A DNA stretch of 9,567 nt from Kiritimatiellales bacterium (lineage in GTDB: Bacteria; Verrucomicrobiota; Kiritimatiellia; Kiritimatiellales; Pontiellaceae), in assembly GCA_030588285.1 (NCBI GenBank), contig JAUUYK010000022.1:1-9567 (forward strand), given 5' to 3'. This document shows positions 6,452 through 9,567 of the stretch, piece after piece; position 1 is the first letter of the stretch, and the number at the start of each line of letters is the position of its first letter. Below the pieces are notes generated by a model. That model was not told the DNA's origin and searched no databases. It worked only from the letters and a program-made list of their open reading frames with translations. The position numbers and the translations under genes are program-made.

Positions 6452-7267
6452 CTACCCTGCAATCTGTTCGGTTTTCAAGAGCGCCCCGTCGAGGCCGATG
6501 GTCACTTCTTCCACCACGAGATCCGTGCGGCCACTGGCGGCAAAGGCTTGCTGGGTCATTAGGGTTAGTCCGCCACAGCAAGGAACCGACATCCGGACAA
6601 TAATGACCTTCGGAATATTGTTTTGTGCCATAATCGCCGTGAGTTTTTCGACATACCCTTCGGTGCGGTCAAGTTTTGGACAGGCCACAACCAGTGAGCG
6701 ACCGCGCACAAAACGCCAGTGCACATCGGGGGAGGCAACAGGGGAACAAGTGCTTAGAATAACGAGCTCTTTTCCATCGAAAAAGGGAGCGGTTGGCGGG
6801 ACGAGGTGCAGCTGGATGGGCCATTGTTCGAGGTCCGATTTAATAACCTGTCCGCCGCCTTCCACTGCAGGGGTGGCCGGTTTAGCTGCGGGAGCTTCTT
6901 TTTTTGCCATACGAACTTGCGTGCCGGGGCATCCGCCCATTTTCGGTTTTTCCATTTTTGACTCCTTTTCTTTAGCATCGTGTTCGGCGTTTGCTTCATC
7001 GAAGCGCTTGAGTGCTTCTCCGCCACCGGTTTTTTCAACATGTACGCGGGTGGCATCAATATCATAAGCCGCAGCTTCCCGTTCAATAATCTGGAGCGCT
7101 CCGGTCGGACACGTGCCGATACAGTCGCCGAACCCATCGCAAAAATCTTCTTTCACCATTTTGGCTTTGCCGTCGATCAACTGTAACGCGCCCTCGGCAC
7201 ACCCAACAATACAGTCGCCGCATCCATTACAAAGTGCTTCGTCAATTTCGATAATTTTTCGTTTCAT
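6452..7267 (-). CDS. Ferredoxin-domain (4Fe-4S) protein with C-terminal cysteine-containing domain
   Basis: The 271-residue protein starts with a bacterial-type double ferredoxin module. The first cluster motif is complete: C13-x2-C16-x2-C19-x3-C23. The second reads C43-D-G-F-G-D-C49-x3-C53-P, with Phe 46 where the second Cys should be, so it may hold a 3Fe-4S or a modified cluster. A charged linker (about 75-108) leads to G-G-C-P-G-T (111-116). After an Ala/Pro-rich spacer comes a domain with W-P-I-Q-L-H-L-V-P-P (149-158), C174, A-C-P-K-L-D (195-200) and V-P-C-C-G-G-L (228-234). I recognise this architecture from a family of cytosolic electron-transfer or Fe-S proteins in anaerobes, sometimes seen in HcpR/Fnr-type regulons. 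The precise role is unknown. AAGGAG precedes the ATG by five bases. An FNR-type box centred 64 bases upstream suggests redox or NO control. Confidence 0.88.
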   Translation of the reverse strand: MKRKIIEIDEALCNGCGDCIVGCAEGALQLIDGKAKMVKEDFCDGFGDCIGTCPTGALQIIEREAAAYDIDATRVHVEKTGGGEALKRFDEANAEHDAKEKESKMEKPKMGGCPGTQVRMAKKEAPAAKPATPAVEGGGQVIKSDLEQWPIQLHLVPPTAPFFDGKELVILSTCSPVASPDVHWRFVRGRSLVVACPKLDRTEGYVEKLTAIMAQNNIPKVIIVRMSVPCCGGLTLMTQQAFAASGRTDLVVEEVTIGLDGALLKTEQIAG

Positions 7268-7317
7268 AACTTCTCCTTCTCAAATGTGATGAGCGTAGCC
7301 TGCCTGAAATCTAAAAA

Positions 7318-7345
7318 CCGTTCCTTGATGAACATCAAGAAACGG
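7318..7345 (-). promoter_or_regulatory. FNR-type palindrome TTGAT-N4-ATCAA within a 12-bp-arm inverted repeat
   Basis: The core TTGATGAACATCAA (7325-7338) matches the FNR/DNR-type consensus exactly. The symmetry extends outward: arms CCGTTCCTTGAT and ATCAAGAAACGG differ at one position only. It is centred 64 bases upstream of the ferredoxin-like ATG and 160 upstream of the LRR-gene ATG. On the minus strand the hairpin is followed by TTTTT (7317-7313), so a terminator or attenuator in the ferredoxin-like leader is the competing reading. The neighbouring Crp/Fnr regulator has the matching E-x-x-S-R helix. Confidence 0.7.
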
Positions 7346-7411
7346 ATAATAAGGAGGGAATCCCCTTTTCGATGTGTATAGTTCCATAAACACCTTTTTC
7401 TGAATAACCTA

Positions 7412-7439
7412 TTGCTTTCTATAGACTTACATCTATACT
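7412..7439 (+). promoter_or_regulatory. Sigma-70-type promoter for the LRR-protein gene
   Basis: TTGCTT (7412-7417) and TATACT (7434-7439) are separated by 16 bases and resemble -35 and -10 boxes. Transcription would start near 7446, giving a leader of about 46 bases before the ATG at 7492. An inverted repeat TATAGA-N6-TCTATA (7420-7437) fills the spacer and enters the -10 box, so a repressor or activator could act there. Confidence 0.6.
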
Positions 7440-7491
7440 ACCGCGCTTTAAAAAACGCCCTATTTTTGGATCAGAAACGAAGGGGTACATC

Positions 7492-9567
7492 ATGAACAAA
7501 ACAATCAAACGAATCCTCTCCTCTCTTGCCCTCGCGGCAGTCTTAGTCAGCTTTGCCCAGGCCGGAACTTATGAAGATCTCACCTACACCCTTTCCGCCG
7601 GAGAAATCACCATAACAGACTGCGCCACCTCCGCCACCTCCGTCACCATTCCCTCCACCATCGAGGGAACCCCCGTCACCTCCATTGGAGAGCGCGCGTT
7701 TTACGACTGCGACAGCCTGCTCTCCATCATAATCCCCGACAGCGTCACCTCCCTTGGAGACCGCGTGTTTGAATCCTGCTCCAGCCTGACCTCTGTCACG
7801 ATCCCTGACAGCGTCATCTCCATTGGAGACTCCGCGTTTTACTTCTGCTTCGACCTGACCTCTGTCACGATCCCCGACAGCGTCACCTCCATTGGAAGCT
7901 CCGCATTTTCATACTGCATCGGCCTGACCTCCATCACGATTCCCGACAGCGTCACCTCCATTGGAAACTTCGCGTTTTCACGTTGCTCCAATCTGTTCTC
8001 CATTACCCTCGGAAACAGTGTCGCTTCCATTGGAACATCCGCGTTTGCCTACTGCTCCGACCTGTACTCCATCACGCTCCCTGACAGCGTCACCTCCATT
8101 GGATCCCGCGCGTTTTCCGCCTGCACCAGCCTGACTTCCATCACGATCCCCGACAGCGTCACCTCCCTTGGATCCAGCGCATTTTTCGCCTGCTCCAGCC
8201 TGAGCTCCATCACCCTCGGAAACAGCGTCACCTCCATTGGAGACGGCGCATTTTACTCCTGCAACAGCCTGACCTCCATCACGATTCCCGACAGCGTCAC
8301 CTCCATTGGAGGCGAAGCGTTTTGCTACTGCCCCAACCTGACCTCCATCACTCTCGGAAACAGCGTCACCTCCATTGAAGACCGCGCATTTTTCGGCTGC
8401 GATAGCCTGACGCATATTACCGTTGATCCGGCCCATCCATCATACTGCGATATCGACGGGGTTCTCTTTAATAAAGATCGAACCACCCTCGTTCAATATC
8501 CAGAAGGAAAAACAGCCACCGCCTATACGCTCCCCGACAGCGTCACCTCCATTAAAGACAAAGCGTTTTTCGACTGCGACAGCCTGACCTCGATCACCAT
8601 CCCCAACAGCGTCACCTCCATTGGATCCTACGCATTTGAATCCTGCACCAGCCTGACCTCCATCACGCTCCCCGCCAGCGTCACTTCCATTGAATCCTAC
8701 GCATTTTACGACTGTTCCAACCTGATCTCCATCACGATCCCCGACAGCGTCACCTCCATTGGATCCCGCGCGTTTTACGACTGTACCAGCCTGATCTCTA
8801 TCACGATCCCTGACGGCATCACCTCCATTGGAACCCGCATGTTTTCCGGCTGCACCAGCCTGCCCTCCATCACGATTCCCGACAGCGTCACCTTTATCGG
8901 AGACAACGCGTTTGAATCCTGCACCAGCCTGAGCTCCATCACGATTCCCGACAGCGTTACCGCCATTGAATCCTTCGCGTTTGAATCCTGCACCAGCCTA
9001 TCCTCCATCACGATTCCTGCCAGCGTCACCTCCATTGGATCCTACGCGTTTTACGACTGTACCAGCCTGAGCTCCATCACGATCCCCAACAGCGTCACCT
9101 CCATTGGAGACCTCGCATTTTCCGACTGCTCCGGCCTGACCTCCATCACCTTTTTGGGCAACCAACCGACCGTGGGGTATTCTATTTTTTCGGACTCAAC
9201 CCCGACCGTGTATTATTATTCCGACACCAGCGGATGGGGTCCCTCCTTTGCAGGGCGACCGACGGAAGTTTTATCGCGGGTTGAGCCTGACGACCAAGAT
9301 GGCGACGGTATGCCCGATGTGTGGGAGGAGCAAATTATCGAAGCCTCTGTCGGAAGCTTGACGAATGCGCTCCAAGTCCGCGCAGCGGATGACTTTGATG
9401 GGGACGGGCAAAATAATTGGGAGGAATATATTGCCGGTATGTGTCCCACCAGCAGTGCCTCGTTTTTTGCCGTCAGTGGAGAGCCGGAGATCGACTCGCC
9501 GGCCTTTGTCGTAAGTTGGAGTGCCCAAACGGGGCGGGTGTATAGCGTCCTCTGGACCGACTCACTC
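7492..9567 (+). CDS. Secreted BspA-type leucine-rich-repeat protein (3' end outside window)
   Basis: The frame runs 692 codons to the window edge without a stop. Residues 1-24 form a signal peptide: basic M-N-K-T-I-K-R, a hydrophobic core, and A-Q-A before a likely cleavage point. Residues 62-557 hold 20 repeats of 23 residues with consensus V-T-S-I-G-x-x-A-F-x-x-C-x-x-L-x-S-I-T-I-P-D-S, the LRR_5/BspA class. Repeat 11 carries a 36-residue insertion. The next part has two Asp-rich, calcium-binding-like segments, D-Q-D-G-D-G (601-606) and D-F-D-G-D-G (634-639), then a beta-rich end with V-V-S-W and W-T-D-S. Such proteins are usually exported or surface-attached and may bind other proteins or cells. 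The anchoring signal is beyond the window. AAGGGG precedes the ATG by six bases. Function in this organism is unknown. Confidence 0.93.
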   Translation, partial: MNKTIKRILSSLALAAVLVSFAQAGTYEDLTYTLSAGEITITDCATSATSVTIPSTIEGTPVTSIGERAFYDCDSLLSIIIPDSVTSLGDRVFESCSSLTSVTIPDSVISIGDSAFYFCFDLTSVTIPDSVTSIGSSAFSYCIGLTSITIPDSVTSIGNFAFSRCSNLFSITLGNSVASIGTSAFAYCSDLYSITLPDSVTSIGSRAFSACTSLTSITIPDSVTSLGSSAFFACSSLSSITLGNSVTSIGDGAFYSCNSLTSITIPDSVTSIGGEAFCYCPNLTSITLGNSVTSIEDRAFFGCDSLTHITVDPAHPSYCDIDGVLFNKDRTTLVQYPEGKTATAYTLPDSVTSIKDKAFFDCDSLTSITIPNSVTSIGSYAFESCTSLTSITLPASVTSIESYAFYDCSNLISITIPDSVTSIGSRAFYDCTSLISITIPDGITSIGTRMFSGCTSLPSITIPDSVTFIGDNAFESCTSLSSITIPDSVTAIESFAFESCTSLSSITIPASVTSIGSYAFYDCTSLSSITIPNSVTSIGDLAFSDCSGLTSITFLGNQPTVGYSIFSDSTPTVYYYSDTSGWGPSFAGRPTEVLSRVEPDDQDGDGMPDVWEEQIIEASVGSLTNALQVRAADDFDGDGQNNWEEYIAGMCPTSSASFFAVSGEPEIDSPAFVVSWSAQTGRVYSVLWTDSL
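7675..9162 (+). repeat. 20 tandem 69-bp repeats encoding the LRR domain
   Basis: The units are in phase with the reading frame: units 1-10 span 7675-8364, unit 11 spans 8365-8541 (with the insertion), and units 12-20 span 8542-9162. Fixed parts such as GTCACCTCCATTGGA recur nearly unchanged in codons, whereas codons for residues 6-7, 10-11 and 13-14 of each unit vary. Units 5, 8 and 10 form a subtype ending I-T-L-G-N-S. The rarer Cys codon TGT occurs only in units 14, 15 and 19, pointing to local duplication. This is not a CRISPR array, because the unit is coding and has no spacers. Confidence 0.93.

Larger units (their letters stand above)
7268..7491. other. Divergent regulatory region between the ferredoxin-like gene and the LRR-protein gene
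   Basis: This 224-base stretch holds no credible gene. It contains the leader and ribosome site of the ferredoxin-like gene, a 28-base palindrome with an FNR-type core, and a promoter with an overlapping inverted repeat for the LRR-protein gene. No clear minus-strand promoter at standard spacing was found. TATTAT at 7351-7346 on the minus strand is a possible -10 but lacks a good -35. Confidence 0.6.

Noticed and set aside
6330..7067. Long plus-strand frame of 245 codons
   Set aside because: It is antisense to the ferredoxin-like gene, whose cysteine motifs are clear. Its product is Ser-rich and featureless.
7372..7389. Tiny ORF of five codons behind AAGGAGGG
   Set aside because: The distance from the ribosome-like sequence to the ATG is too long, and the peptide is too short to support.
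7839..9035. Several minus-strand frames within the LRR repeats
   Set aside because: The 69-base unit is a multiple of three without stops on the minus strand, so repeated open frames are expected. They lack any start context.
7675..9162. CRISPR-like regular repeats
   Set aside because: The units are contiguous 69-base coding repeats with a protein consensus, with no constant repeat separated by unique spacers.

Overview
This window looks like chromosomal DNA from an anaerobic or facultative bacterium, probably in the PVC group and close to Kiritimatiellota. That placement is an inference. It rests on the C-terminal part of the last gene, which has two D-x-D-G-D-G segments, a W-E-E/N-W-E-E-Y-I-A-G motif and a V-S-W...G-R-V-Y-S-V-x-W-T-D-S-L ending. 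I associate this architecture with secreted proteins of Kiritimatiellota, Lentisphaerae and Verrucomicrobia. No 16S or other marker gene is present to confirm it.

Layout. (1) Positions 1-177 hold the 3' end of a plus-strand gene with an Ala/Pro/Ser hexamer-repeat tract, followed by a clear intrinsic terminator at 207-233. (2) Positions 234-464 are mostly non-coding, with one possible 37-residue minus-strand ORF. (3) Positions 465-5266 hold six minus-strand genes, transcribed in the order dual-specificity phosphatase, WbuC-type cupin, ZIP metal transporter, hemB, hemL, apt. The first two abut (stop codon directly followed by ATG), the second and third overlap by 8 bases, and the remaining gaps are 65, 30 and 53 bases. 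They may form one transcript. HemB and HemL are two consecutive-pathway enzymes of C5 haem/tetrapyrrole synthesis, and Apt salvages adenine. (4) Positions 5402-6040 hold a Crp/Fnr-family regulator on the plus strand, divergent from the phosphatase. (5) Positions 6047-7267 hold, on the minus strand, a small cupin and a larger ferredoxin-like Fe-S protein separated by a strong 12-bp inverted repeat. (6) Positions 7268-7491 are a divergent regulatory region with a perfect TTGAT-N4-ATCAA box and a promoter for the next gene. (7) From 7492 to the window end runs a secreted leucine-rich-repeat protein of the BspA type with 20 repeats of 23 residues, incomplete at its 3' end.

Two groupings stand out. 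The first is the Crp/Fnr regulator, cupin and ferredoxin-like protein. The regulator has the FNR-type recognition pattern E-x-x-S-R, and a matching FNR-type palindrome lies upstream of the ferredoxin-like gene, suggesting a redox or nitrosative-stress regulon. The second is the tightly coupled phosphatase-cupin-ZIP trio feeding into hemB, whose HemB has the three-cysteine zinc site. A link between zinc uptake and a zinc-dependent haem enzyme is possible but unproven.
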